From contig CM037783.1 of the NCBI GenBank assembly GCA_021229015.1, forward strand, positions 1,456,725 through 1,520,724: a DNA stretch of 64,000 nt. Reading direction: 5' to 3'. Origin of the DNA: Solen grandis (taxonomy: Eukaryota; Mollusca; Bivalvia; Adapedonta; Solenidae). How positions within the stretch are numbered: position 1 is the stretch's first letter; every line of letters begins with the position of its first letter. Both the position numbers and the translations under genes were made by a program. Under the pieces are notes generated by a model that did no database searches, was not told the DNA's origin, and was given only the letters and a program-made list of their open reading frames with translations. Of this stretch, positions 1 through 10,530 are shown in pieces.

Positions 1-1263
1 TTTGATTCCTCTTTACCTTTTTCGTTCATTATTGACATTGTCCTTTTTTATCGGATGAAAAGACTTTTTGACATTTTTCGTATCGGCTGCACATTGTGGT
101 AAAAACAAATCGTAAAAAGGTCTATTGTCGTTATACATGGGATCCCAGCATAATAAAAAAGATTAGCATTCATGCATTAACTTGCATCTCTAGCATTTTT
201 AAATTAATTTTATTCATTATGATACGAAAATTTCGTAACCATTATAAAATGAAAAGTTAGATGAAGAAATAAGCATTCTTAGCTTAGTATTACGACATTG
301 AACTTGGCAAATGCGTGGGGGAAAAATCCTCGTTCTGAAATCACAAACCAATGAGTGAACGCGTGTCAAGGTTGTTACTGAAAATGCCGCTAAATAAAGC
401 ACACACGGGTTTTCCAAGATTTTGGACATTAGTTATTTTTGTGCTTTTGATGTGTCAATAGATAAAATTTCTGCGAACTTTGACCAATTTAAAACACGAA
501 CCAGTCAATCGTGTTAGCCTAGGACCTAGCTGGACTGGACCATCAATCTACTAGTGAATGTCATTCTGGTCGGGACTTAATGTAGAACCCTGCACAAAAG
601 CTAGCTTTCTTGCAAAGCTGTTAAAATTGTCCTTTACACTTACTCCTTTCTCTTTTAGATGACCATCTCACCTGACCTGACTGTTACTACTAGTGATCCA
701 GGGGTTTCCTTAAGGATTTGACTTTCACTTGTCCAGGGGGCAAGTTACTTTGAACATCTAGCTGCCCCCAAATCAAAACAGGTTGCTGATCTTGAAGTTG
801 GTATTTGTTATTGCTTTTAAAAAACAAAATATGTGTAATTTTAAGATTAATTAAAGTTAATATGTATCAAACACAATGTGCAAGCAACTTATTCCTGAAA
901 AAAAACCACAAAAAAAACAAGGATTTCATTTATAAAAATGAACTTGCCCGCTGGGCTATCTTCTTTGAAAAATCACTTGCCCGCACGGGCAATCAGACTA
1001 CCACTTAAGAAAACCCCTGTGATCTGTCCCCTAACGTTACTGGTGAGTCTCATGGTAACTTTTCCCAGACAGAAAATCGGAGGCAGACTGACCGTCACTG
1101 CCACAATTATAGTGAGACCAACTGTCACCCATCCAGTACTAACCCTACCCAATGTTGATTTTAAACTTAGCAAGTTGGGAATAACAAGTAACCACATTAC
1201 ATAAAGCTAGCTTGACTGCAAGAATGTTTAACTTGTCCTAATATTCCTATACCACCACACCTG
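1..1263. other. Non-coding, nothing recognised
   Basis: AT-rich sequence with only short chance ORFs. No splice-bounded exon, RNA gene or repeat could be supported. Confidence 0.5.
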
Positions 1264-1265
1264 TA

Positions 1266-1885
1266 TACTGAGGGCCACGAATCTCGCGGTAATAACACTT
1301 TAACGACGAATAAATTATGAAAAACAACTTATCAAATCTAATTGTCTTCAAAAACTGTGACTTTCATCTAATTTCTTCAAAATGACACATTTGTACAACA
1401 AAGACATCACTCAATAACAGTTTAATTAGGTCACCAATTGTCATACTGTGGCAGCCATTTGTAATCAGGGGAGGCTATTAAACTCGCGGTAGACTGGTAT
1501 AAAAGGCCAATTTTAATTGAAAATAACTAGATTAGATAGTAATGATGGAAAAATTAGTGGTTTCACAGTCTAATCAATTTGCATAAAATATAATACTTCA
1601 AACCTCAGTTTGACAGTTCAAAATTTTGACAGACGACGGATGTCAATGTGAAGGATTTAGGTTATTTTAGGAATATGTGAGTGAAAATAATGCTGTTTTT
1701 AGATAAAATGTTAAAATCATATTATTTCAATATTTAATTACCCAAATTGGTGGCATTTTGTCGGAAAATATTTCTTTTGTAAACGTGAAGAAATTGGGTC
1801 ACGATTGTTTATGTTTATAAAGGCTAGGGGCGCTTTTCTAAATACCGCGAGTTTAGTGATACCGCGAGATTAATGGCCCCGAGTA
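1266..1885. mobile_element. Short inverted-repeat element (MITE-like), TA-flanked
   Basis: The left end reads TACTGAGGGCCACGAATCTC and the right end, reverse-complemented, reads TACTCGGGGCCATTAATCTC. Both continue into CTCGCGGTA. The motif CTCGCGGTA recurs at about 1483 and near the right end. Each side is flanked by TA, which fits a TA target duplication as in Tc1/mariner or PIF-like elements. There is no coding capacity inside. The assignment to a superfamily is inference; the inverted repeat is directly visible. Confidence 0.6.
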
Positions 1886-2699
1886 TACTAGAGAACTTTT
1901 TTTCTTACAAGCACTAGGCCTTATTTAAGTTATCAGCAAAGGCAGAAATTTTATATTAAAAATTACTCTGACCCTAATATGTTGTGCATTCTGTCATAAT
2001 TAAAGGTATGTTTCTGTTCACTTCTGTGTGTGTGTTTTTTGGTGGTGTTTTTTTTATTCAGTCTGGGATCGGCATAAACGTTTAAGAAAGTCAGGACTTG
2101 AGTAAGACCTTCAATCTAGCTCTAGACCTAACTTCTCTATGGTGTAGTGTAAAGCATAATGATGAAAACCCGGTTTCAAAATAAAATAACGTTTGCTAAA
2201 ATTTTAATAAAATTGATTAGAATAAGGATTGATAAAAGAAACTACTTACACGATAAATAATGAAAAAATCTCTATCTATCGGTGAACCAGATGGTAACTT
2301 TCTCATTTACAACATTATTGTCAAACATTGTTACACAGTATATCATTAAATTTGAAGCTAAAGTAACTGAAGAAGTACAGCTCAAGCTGAAATAAACAAA
2401 TAGTCCTTACAAACCACTCGATTACGTGACTAATTTCACATTTTTCTTTTCTTCTTTCATCTTCTACAAAAAGCAGCTCTTTAGTATTGGAAAGTAGTTT
2501 CAGTCATTAACAGCGCCTCGCTTTACGGAGTTATCTCCCGTAGACTTTTACGGAAGCAATCCTAGATGACGGTCTTTTACATTGAAAATTTTGTACAGTT
2601 GTGGATATTAAATACGTATTGATCAATAGAATAAGTATTATGTAGCTTTCAAAACTCCATCTGCATAGTTATCGGACAACAATTGATTTTCCAACATTG

Positions 2700-2890
2700 T
2701 TAAATAAGATTAAAGTGAATAAGTGTTTAGAAGGTCTGTCCCGTAACTGGAAGGTCGTGGGTTCGAATCTGACCACAAGTAACACACCAAAGTCGTTAAA
2801 ATGGTGCTTGTATTTCCCTTTCTTGTTGTTCAGTATGTAAGGGTGGTTTAAGGAAGCAGTGTCAAAATGATAACAAGAAATTTTTAATAA
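2700..2890 (+). mobile_element. tRNA-derived SINE copy (family A)
   Basis: A pol III B-box-like GGTTCGAATC sits at 2760-2769. It is followed by the same body found elsewhere in the window: 'caaagtcgt', 'tggtgcttgtatttccctt', 'agtatgtaagggtggttt'. The A box is degraded. Related copies lie at 20229, 29702 and 32806. Confidence 0.55.
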
Positions 2891-4004
2891 TGTGTTTAAG
2901 AGATACACATTAGGTACATGAGCTATTTTTTTTCCAGCAGACAAAATTAGAATAATATAAAAGAATAATCGTAAGAGAAAAATACAATGTCAACGTGCAC
3001 ACAGAAAGGAATAAGTACAACACTACATAAAAATAAGTAAACATAAACTGTTCTACAAACATTCTCGTACATAAGAAAAATAGAGATATAGGCATTTAAA
3101 TAGTGTATGTATTCCTCTTAAAATATACATGAATTTCTTGAAATATGCATTTGGGACACAAATGAATAAGAAGTGATGGTTACAATTTAATATGTTTACG
3201 ATAAAAACAGTTTGTTCAAAGACTAATGAAGAGTTTCATTATTAGAACATATGCTAGAATATTACCATTTTACAACATATATAATATACATATAAATAAC
3301 TGAAAAGGGGCAGCGAAGCATAGCAAATCTAAAGCAACTCAAAGAAATGCAAAAGGAAAAAGAAGAAGAAAAAAAAGTGAAAGCAACTGATCTTGACCAA
3401 AGTCTAAACAATCATACACACATAGAAATTTACATTTGAAATAAAAAGTAACACACAAGTAAGTGTCAGATATCTCCTTGCTCTAAGAACTATATTTTGT
3501 ATTTCTGAATCAAAGAAAAGAATCTGGTAACAATCAAACACGACTGCAGAAACCGGAAATAAATATGAAAATAAATACTGTTCATAAATACTTGTCTTCG
3601 TGTGTGTGGTAATTATATTTTACAGACACACATCATAAGTTTGATTCGCCATGTACTCGTCATGTTGATCTCTATAAATCACATACATTGTAGATCTCTT
3701 CAAATCATTTGTTGATATCATTCACTGAATTATTGATATCAACAATTCATTTGAAGATATCTCTAAATATTTGAAGATATCTTCAAATATTTGAGTTTAT
3801 GTAGATTTGGCGTTCCATACTTCCTTGTATATTCAGTGTATTGGTCTGGAACCAACGTAAATTTTTTAAACGTGACAACAACAACAACAAAAGAGCTGTC
3901 AAGCGACAAAAGACGTTAGAAATATCAAATAAAATTCTTTCGATCAAATTATATAATATAGAATCATTATTTTTTTTATTGATATTACACTTTATACAAT
4001 TTGG
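2890..4004. other. Non-coding, AT-rich
   Basis: No gene supported. It contains a purine-rich run near 3345-3385 and clustered gatatc/ttgaagat motifs at 3712-3790 that form short overlapping palindromes. Confidence 0.4.
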
Positions 4005-4229
4005 ATTTCATGGGTGTATGTTGTGGGTGTGAATATTCATGTTTTTATGGGAATATTTTGTGGGTGTATATATCCATGGGTATATTTTGCTGGTGTGTTT
4101 ATCCATGGGTATATATTATGGGTGAATTTTGTTGGTGATTATATCCATGTGTATATTTTATGGGTATATTTTGTCGGTGTGTATTTCTATGGGTGTATTT
4201 GTGGGTGTAAATATCCATGAGTGTATTTT
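4005..4229. repeat. Minisatellite, ~28 bp GT-rich unit (left part)
   Basis: Degenerate tandem copies of a unit like 'tatattttgtgggtgtata' plus 'tccatggg'. The same array resumes at about 5000-5185 after an inserted gag/LTR fragment. The long open frames across it are repeat artefacts rich in Val, Gly and Tyr. Confidence 0.75.
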
Positions 4230-4230
4230 A

Positions 4231-4993
4231 TGGTCCGAGACAGGATCGTATTTGGAACCTCGTCTGCAAAACTGAGGGAGAAACTGATTAACCTAGGGAA
4301 GATCTAACGCTTTTGTTCTTCATGCAATCCAAATAGAATGTGGATTCTTAACGCATCATCCTAACTTTACATGGTGTCAGAAGTGAAAAAACGTTTCGGA
4401 TATATGATCTAACTACAAATTATGTGATAGTATTCAACCAAATTAACAATAGTAGCAACATGGAAATGCTTGGTGCGTCGATCCCTAAAATGGACTGGGA
4501 CAACACAAATTTACCCCAAGCATGGGACAAATTTGAGAGGCACGCAAAACTGGTCTTCTCTGGTCCTCTTAAAGACAAAGAAGAAGAAGGGAAAGTGTCG
4601 TACCTCCTACTCTGGGTAGGAGACAGAGGCAGAGACATTCACCAGAAATGGACCGGCATAAGCGCGGAGAACGCCAAAAAAACTGGACACGTATTACACA
4701 AAATTCGGGGAATATGTGCAGCCCAAACTTAATCCAATATTTGCCAGGTTTAAGTTTAATAACATAAACCAAGGTGCCGACAACATTGAGTCATTTGTGA
4801 CGAAATTGAGATTGGCGGCGAAAGACTGTCAGTTCGGAAACTCCGACGAAATGATCCGAGACAGGATCGTATTTGGAACCTCGTCTGCAAAACTGAGGGA
4901 GAAACTGATTAACCTAGTGAAAGATCTAACGCTTTTGTTCTTCATGCAATCCAAATAGAATGTGGATTCTTAAACCACCATCGTAACTTTACA
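4231..4993 (+). mobile_element. Ty3/gypsy-type LTR retrotransposon fragment, gag part, partly duplicated in tandem
   Basis: The stretch 4420-4958 encodes a gag capsid-like protein broken by a frameshift near 4695-4715. The first part carries NLPQAWDKFERHAKLVF and the second NPIFARFKFNNINQGADN and VTKLRLAAKDCQFG. Upstream, TGGTGTCAGAAGTG at 4372-4385 resembles a retroelement primer-binding site directly after a TACA LTR end. A segment containing the gag tail plus the LTR-like end (from 'gagacaggatcgtatttgg' to 'aactttaca') occurs twice, at about 4235-4370 and 4856-4993. So one 622 bp unit is followed by a partial second. No protease, RT or integrase is present. It interrupts the GT-rich minisatellite. 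Gag family assignment is by resemblance and is moderate. Confidence 0.6.
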
Positions 4994-4999
4994 TATATA

Positions 5000-5185
5000 T
5001 ATCTACGGGTGTATTTGTGGGTGTATATATCCATTGAAGTATTTTGTGGGCGTATATATGATTATCCATGGTGTATTTTATGGGAGTATATATCCATAGC
5101 TGTATTTTATGGGTGTATCTTTTGGGATGTGTAATTGTAAGTGTATATTCAAAGGCCTATTTTGTGGGTATATTTACGATCTTTT
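5000..5185. repeat. Minisatellite, ~28 bp GT-rich unit (right part)
   Basis: Continuation of the array at 4005-4229 on the other side of the gag/LTR insertion, with units such as 'gggtgtatatatccat' and 'tgtattttatggg'. Confidence 0.7.
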
Positions 5186-5204
5186 ATTGCATATGTGCAT
5201 TGTT

Positions 5205-6185
5205 TGATCTACAAGCATTACCATTAGCAATGTACATGTGTTTTTCAGAATCATTATTACTTATTGTAACCTGTTTGATCTACAACAATTATCAGCTTCT
5301 TCTTTTTTAAATACGTTAAAATTTTCGATTGGCGACCCTTATGATATATTATCAGCATTCTTTTATTACATGTTTATAAAATTTTAAAATTACAACCATT
5401 ATGATATATTATCAGCCATTTATCCACTTAGCTATGTCGAAACTTTTCTGAAAACTTGTCACATATTCATTTTTTATCTGACAAGTAGAAAAGTTTCAAG
5501 TTATCCACTTAGGTATCATAAAAGGACTAAACTGTCTGTTAGTGCCCACTACTGCCAATCACATATTCACTTAGGTTAACTGGATATTATGTTTTTTTCC
5601 AGAAAATTATGTGAAAAACTGCTTGTTATCCACATAATTTAACTGACTAACCTGGAAAAAAGGCGAGATATCCAGTTATATTAAGTGAATATATGGCTGG
5701 CAGTAGTGGGCACTAACAGGCAAATTTGTCCTGTTAAGATACCTTAGAGGATAACACCAAAGGTTTCTACTTGCCAGATACTAACTGAATAAGTAACAAT
5801 TTTTCAGAAAAGTTTCGACAAAGCTAAGTGGATAAGTGGCTGGCAGAAATATGCCACCATACATTATGATATATTATCAGCATTCTTTTATTACATGTTT
5901 ATAAAATTTTAAAATTACAACCATTATGATATATTATCAGCATTCTTATTTACATGTTGTAAAATGTTCGATCTACGACCATTATGATATATTATCAGCT
6001 TCCCTTTTTTACATGTTTGTAAAATGTTTGGTCTACAACCATTATGAAATATTATCAGCTTCCCTTTTTTACATGTTTGTTAAATGTTTGGTCTACAACC
6101 ATTATGAAATATCAGCTCCCTCTTTACGTGTTTGTAAATGTTTGGTCTACAACCATATGAATATTATCAGCTTCCATTGTTTACA
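5205..6185. repeat. 60-bp tandem repeat array, interrupted by a foldback element
   Basis: A 60 bp unit, containing 'gtctacaaccattatgaaat' then 'attatcagcttccctttttt' then 'acatgtttgtaaaatgtttg', is repeated about four times at 5950-6185. Diverged copies lie at 5205-5415. The element at 5415-5860 splits the array, and the flanking repeat text 'attatgatatattatcagca' is seen on both sides. Confidence 0.75.
5415..5860. mobile_element. Foldback element, ATGGTGGC-terminus group, left end truncated
   Basis: The right terminus is 'taagtggctggcagaaatat' followed by gccaccat. The left arm starts inside the terminal repeat at 'ccatttatccacttagctat', so about 20 bp of the expected ATGGTGGCATATTTCTGCCA are missing. 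Inner arms repeat 'ctgttagtgcccactactgcca' and its complement. It matches the complete copy at 18746-19217 closely. Confidence 0.7.
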
Positions 6186-6189
6186 TATT

Positions 6190-6890
6190 TTGCATTTACG
6201 TTAGTATTTTTTTAATATTGTATGTTTTGAACCAGAAACACATACATGTATCTTTAACTGAGTTTTAATTTTACAACTGTCAAAAACTTTGATCATTCAC
6301 GCCCCTGTTGAAGTCATCAAAACTATTAATTTTGTCGCAATAAAAACTTGTACAATAAATACAAACCTTTATCTCTGGAAAGCGTTAGGTTGATGGATAT
6401 CATCTTCAAGATACTTCCAAATCTCAATTGTGTTTATTTAACCCTTACTATGAAATTTTCTAAAAAAATATTGAATTAGTCCTTAAACTTTCGTCATATT
6501 GGACAGTACTATTAATTGGTTTATGGAGGTGATTACTGATTAAATAGCGAACAGTGCAGACCATGATCAGACGGCACCAATATACAGGCTAATCATAGTC
6601 TGCACTAGTTGCAAAGGCAGTCAAAAGTGCCCACAGCAGTATAAGGATTAAATGACGCCAGGCAGAAACTATTTAATAACACTGATATGTCAGCAAACTT
6701 TACCTGTCTCCAAATATAAACAGTCAAACTGTACTTGTGAGGGTTTAACATGGATCTGCTAAGCAAACCATGAAAAAAATGTTGAAATGACTTATCTGAT
6801 ATTTCAAAATATTTATAAAAGATATTCATTTATCTTTATTTTCTCATATATGTATTACTTCGATTCATGTTGTCGAAGATAACCATAGTT
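6190..6890. other. Non-coding with one hairpin
   Basis: No gene supported. An inverted repeat at 6553-6606 pairs AGTGCAGACCATGATCAG with CTAATCATAGTCTGCACT. It is probably a remnant of a small palindromic element. Confidence 0.45.
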
Positions 6891-8720
6891 TCATCTCTGC
6901 TGATTTCTGCGTTGAGTGTTGTGGGTTCGAAGATGGCTGACAAGCTCAATCCTCGCATGGAACGTCCTTCCACATTTCGGACAAGACAGTCCGGATGAAG
7001 CTGCTGCCGATGCTTCTCTCTCCTTTCGCTTGGTCCTCTTCTGTTTTGCCAAGCAGATACGATTCTTCTCGTGTAACATTGCTCCCATCTTCACGCTAGA
7101 GCGCCAGGCACATCGGTCAAGAGCTAGATCTTCCCATGTGTCAGGTTCGACGTGGAACAGCTTGGTGGATACTTCCAGGGAGTCTTTGTATCGCTTTTTC
7201 TGACCACCTTTGGTGAGTGAGCCATTTACTAGCTCATCGTACAAGAGCTGTTTCGGGATACGGGTGTCATCCAATCTTCGAACATGACCAGCCCAGCGGA
7301 GTTGGCCTGACCGCAGTATGGTGTCGATGCTGTTCATGTTAGCACGACTTAGAACCCCAGTATCCGGGACCTTGTCTTCTGATGCCTAAAATTTTCCTAA
7401 AAACCACCCAGGTGGCTTTGTTTCTGATTTGCAGCTGGAAGAGTGTATTTGTGATACTAAGGCGGTGCCGGGCACACAATCTGAGAAGGAGTAGACCATT
7501 GCTGTTGCATGATCCAACGTCGTGCTTCCCAGTGACTTCACCCTACGTTTCTATATCCGACCCGAGGACCACTAGTTTGTCTTGTTTGGAAGCAATGATA
7601 GTGTCGAGTTCCTCGTAAAAACTTGTCCTTGATGTCATCGGGGTTTGTCATGGTTGGGGTATAGCAACTACTAATGGTAGAATTTCTCTTTCCCTTCAGT
7701 TGCAGAGTAAGCGTCATGAGGCGATCATTGCCCTTCTTTTGTTAGGCTAGCTAGCTTTCCTATTTTTGATAGCGAAACCGACTCCCGACTCATGGCGTTC
7801 TTCCTTCCCACGCCCACTGCAAAAGAAGGTGTATCCGACCTTTGGCTCTCTCAGTTGTCCTTCTTCGGCAAGAAGGGTCTCACTCAGAGCAGCAATGTCC
7901 ACATTGTATCTTGACAGCTCCTTTGCTACGAGTGCTGTTCTTCTTTCCGGTCTATTCGAATAATCTTTGTCCAAGAGTGTTCGAACGTTCCATGCGCCGA
8001 CTGTGATCGGTATCTGTTTGTTGTTTTTCGTTTTTTTTTGCCGCATGATGGGGATCCCTGCCAGTCGCGGTGAACTGACCAGGGTTTAGTTGAGACAGGC
8101 AATGTTTGGGGAACCTTTTCTAGCTTCCTCCCCAGGCTACGGGGGTGAGCAGTGTGTTCCTAAAGAGGGCTGCTCAGTCACTCAAGATGTTGCCGGGAGC
8201 CTTTGCTGTCTCGGTCAAAGAGCTGACGACCAGTGTCTTGAGCCGCCTGCGTGTAGCGTTACAACTGCAGCTTCTAGTGTATCCACACCTGCTGTTTTCG
8301 TCGTTTGCCTATCGCCACAGGACTTTCAGGTGTTGAGAGATGAAATATGACTTGCGCTGATGACTTTGATTTAAGTGAAGAAGGGTCGCGCACCACCAAC
8401 CTCACTTTCTCGTTGGATTTACCTTGACCTGGTGGCAGGACGTAGTCGGGACGGCTAGAGATGAATCCAGATGCAGAAGTTGCCGGAGTCTTGCCGCATA
8501 TGCACAAGAAAACCGCCTACGGGACTTCACTCCAGGTTGCCTGACCGAGTTCCACATTTTACTGGAGGCTCGCCTTGATCACGAACACGTGAGCCCTTCC
8601 GCCCTGGCCGGTGACTTCTTCATGGAAGTTCGTACGCCCAGTGATACCGTGTCAACATCCCCCCTCACGTGGTTTAGCCCACCAACTGAAGCGGTTACAA
8701 GGATGTGGCGCTAGGAGCCA
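6891..8720 (-). mobile_element. LINE (RTE-like?) with the reverse transcriptase deleted: endonuclease joined to C-terminal tail
   Basis: Minus strand. Residues encoded at 8046-7411 form the N-terminal part of an APE-type endonuclease (TVGAWNVRTLLD, then DIAALSETLLAEEG, with further in-frame endonuclease text down to LQIRNKATW). The frame then jumps to FRKILGI and, after a one-base shift, DKVPDTGVLSRANM, GQLRWAGHVRRLDDTRIPK and a C2H2 finger (CPKCGRTF then ARIELVSHLRTH), ending with a stop at 6891. That second block is normally the extreme C-terminus of ORF2. The whole RT domain (expected about 2 kb) is therefore absent, with the junction near 7405-7410. 8047-8720 is probably 5' UTR/ORF1-like sequence. 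The element is dead; the clade assignment is tentative. Confidence 0.75.
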
Positions 8721-8828
8721 GCACGTGAGAGTTTAGGAGATGTATGAAGACCAAAGACACCTGTCCACCCTAATTGTAAGGTGCAGTCAACAGGCACCAA
8801 AGACCAAAGATACTACTTCTATCCAGAA

Positions 8829-8842
8829 ACCCCCCCCCCCCC
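8829..8842. repeat. Poly-C tract
   Basis: An uninterrupted run of C, prone to slippage. Confidence 0.8.
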
Positions 8843-8849
8843 ACCCCTA

Positions 8850-9410
8850 AGAACACAGTAAGAGCTCCCTGGCTAGGCTTTTGGTTCCACCAACAATACT
8901 TAGCGCTAAAATTAATAAATTCTTAAATTATATGGAAAACCACCCTTTTTTTTCATAAATTATCTTAATTATTATCAATATTAGTTAAGACATTATATAT
9001 TTGGGTATTTTATTAGAAAAAACAAGAATGATAACATTCACACTTTAGAATTTCATTATTACCGAGCGCTTAGTAAGGTTCCTGGACTGCGAGCCCGAGG
9101 AAGCTCTATGCACCAAGGACTCTCTGCGGTCTAGCAGCTAGAACTTTTTCCCCAGTTGTTGTTTAAGGATTATAATCGAATAAATTTAGAATGCAACGTA
9201 CACTCCAGGTTTTATTGTCGTATTTTGTTATGTACATAAAATCAGAGGAGCGCCACCTAGTGATGCATGGTCCGAGCAATCAGGTTGTTGTTGTAATGTG
9301 CAAACTCATGAAGGTTGAGACTGCCATCATCTGGAGAAATAAGGTAAATAATCTGCTATCTCTCATGGAAATTAAGCCAATTTCCCCCATTTTTGTACAA
9401 ATAAAATAAC
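8850..9410. other. Non-coding, nothing recognised
   Basis: AT-rich. ORFs here are short and lack recognisable motifs. Confidence 0.4.
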
Positions 9411-9540
9411 AGGGTGCAACAGTCCCGTGGTAATGGTGATCCGAAGGTAACTGGTTCGAATTCCTTGTGTGGGACAAACAATTTTACGACCTTCCATGGT
9501 ATAAGTACCGGTCCAACAAAGGTTTAGCATGAACTGAAAT
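9411..9540 (+). mobile_element. tRNA-derived SINE fragment
   Basis: A B-box-like GGTTCGAATTCC at 9453-9464 is preceded by tRNA-like text 'cgtggtaatggtgatccgaa'. It is followed by 'caattttacgaccttccatgg' and 'gtaccggtcc', as in other SINE bodies here. It is fragmentary. Confidence 0.4.
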
Positions 9541-10057
9541 AACTTGAATCTCAACATATTTTTTTAATGAATAAAAATATAAAAAACATAAGTTTATGTG
9601 CGACATAATACTAAAAAACGCCATAAATGAAATTGCCTTTTTAGATGATGCTTATTGGTTATGATAGAGATGATTTATCATATTGGTAAATTCATGCCCG
9701 GCAGGGTCACTCGTTATTTCCATGTAAGGACGCCTTCAAACTGATTGGCGATAGGTAAGTTGATTGTTCTTCTCCTTCTGAGAACTCGATTGTTGTTCGA
9801 CGTCGTCATGTGACGATAAACTTCAATATAGCATCGATGACAAAATTCAAGCTTTCAAAAGCAGCAGAAATAGCAGTGAATCTTTAGTGTTGTAACATTC
9901 GTATCTGTTCGCAATCTCCGGCCTAACCCATTAGATAAGGGTGACACCATGGTCACGGGGTAACTCAGTGTGGTAGTGATTTATGCATATCCTATCCACT
10001 GTGGGAATAAATGTGGATACATAAACATGTATTAGTGACCGTCATCACAGAACTTAC

Positions 10058-10249
10058 GATTCAGATCGGCCTGTTTAAATTCCTGAGCCATATCCGTTGA
10101 CGACAGACAGCCGTCTTTGTCATGGTCATAATGGCGGAACAAATCGACTTTTTCAAGGGACAAAATACTTAGGCTTGGGTGGTACTCCGTTACCGTCAAA
10201 CAACCGTCATCTAGAGCATTTACAGATTTAGGATTCAAAATATCGTATT
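10058..10249 (-). CDS. EF-hand protein, downstream exon (two EF-hand motifs)
   Basis: This exon encodes part of a calcium-binding EF-hand protein. The acceptor (TTGCAG then AATACG) and donor (AATC then GTAAGT) are clear, and the 192 nt exon is phase 1 at both ends. The second motif is a canonical loop, FRHYDHDKDGCLSSTDMAQEF, with Asp at positions 1, 3, 5 and Gly at 6; the last loop position is Asp instead of Glu. The first motif, NALDDGCLTVTEY, is degenerate with a shortened start. The reading frame joins without a break to the exon at 13630-13751, giving Lys at the junction. The specific protein is not recognised; a small cytosolic or secreted calcium sensor is possible. Further exons must lie downstream, but none was found between 1 and 10057. 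Confidence 0.75.
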
Positions 10250-10530
10250 CTGCAATGCAAAACTATACAAAGATTCTGGTAACATTAAGACTACATAATA
10301 CGTACACCTTAGCTTTAAACAAGGTCATGACAAGTTTTATCTGACGATGGATATTAATGCTACAAGACAACATCACGTTTGGTGACTAATTTCTACATAA
10401 AGATACATAATAATACAAGTTGAAAACATATTTATGATGAAATAACAAACATAAACAAAATTCTGTCCTCATGAAAGTAAACAAACGTATTTAATATATT
10501 CGATATTGTGGCGCGTTTTATGACATTACT

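Noticed and set aside
2760..2769. Possible genuine tRNA gene at the GGTTCGAATC box
   Set aside because: No cloverleaf could be folded around it, and the downstream sequence matches SINE bodies elsewhere in the window.
4014..4220. 68-codon ORF rich in VGV/YILW
   Set aside because: It is the GT-rich minisatellite translated; composition explains it.
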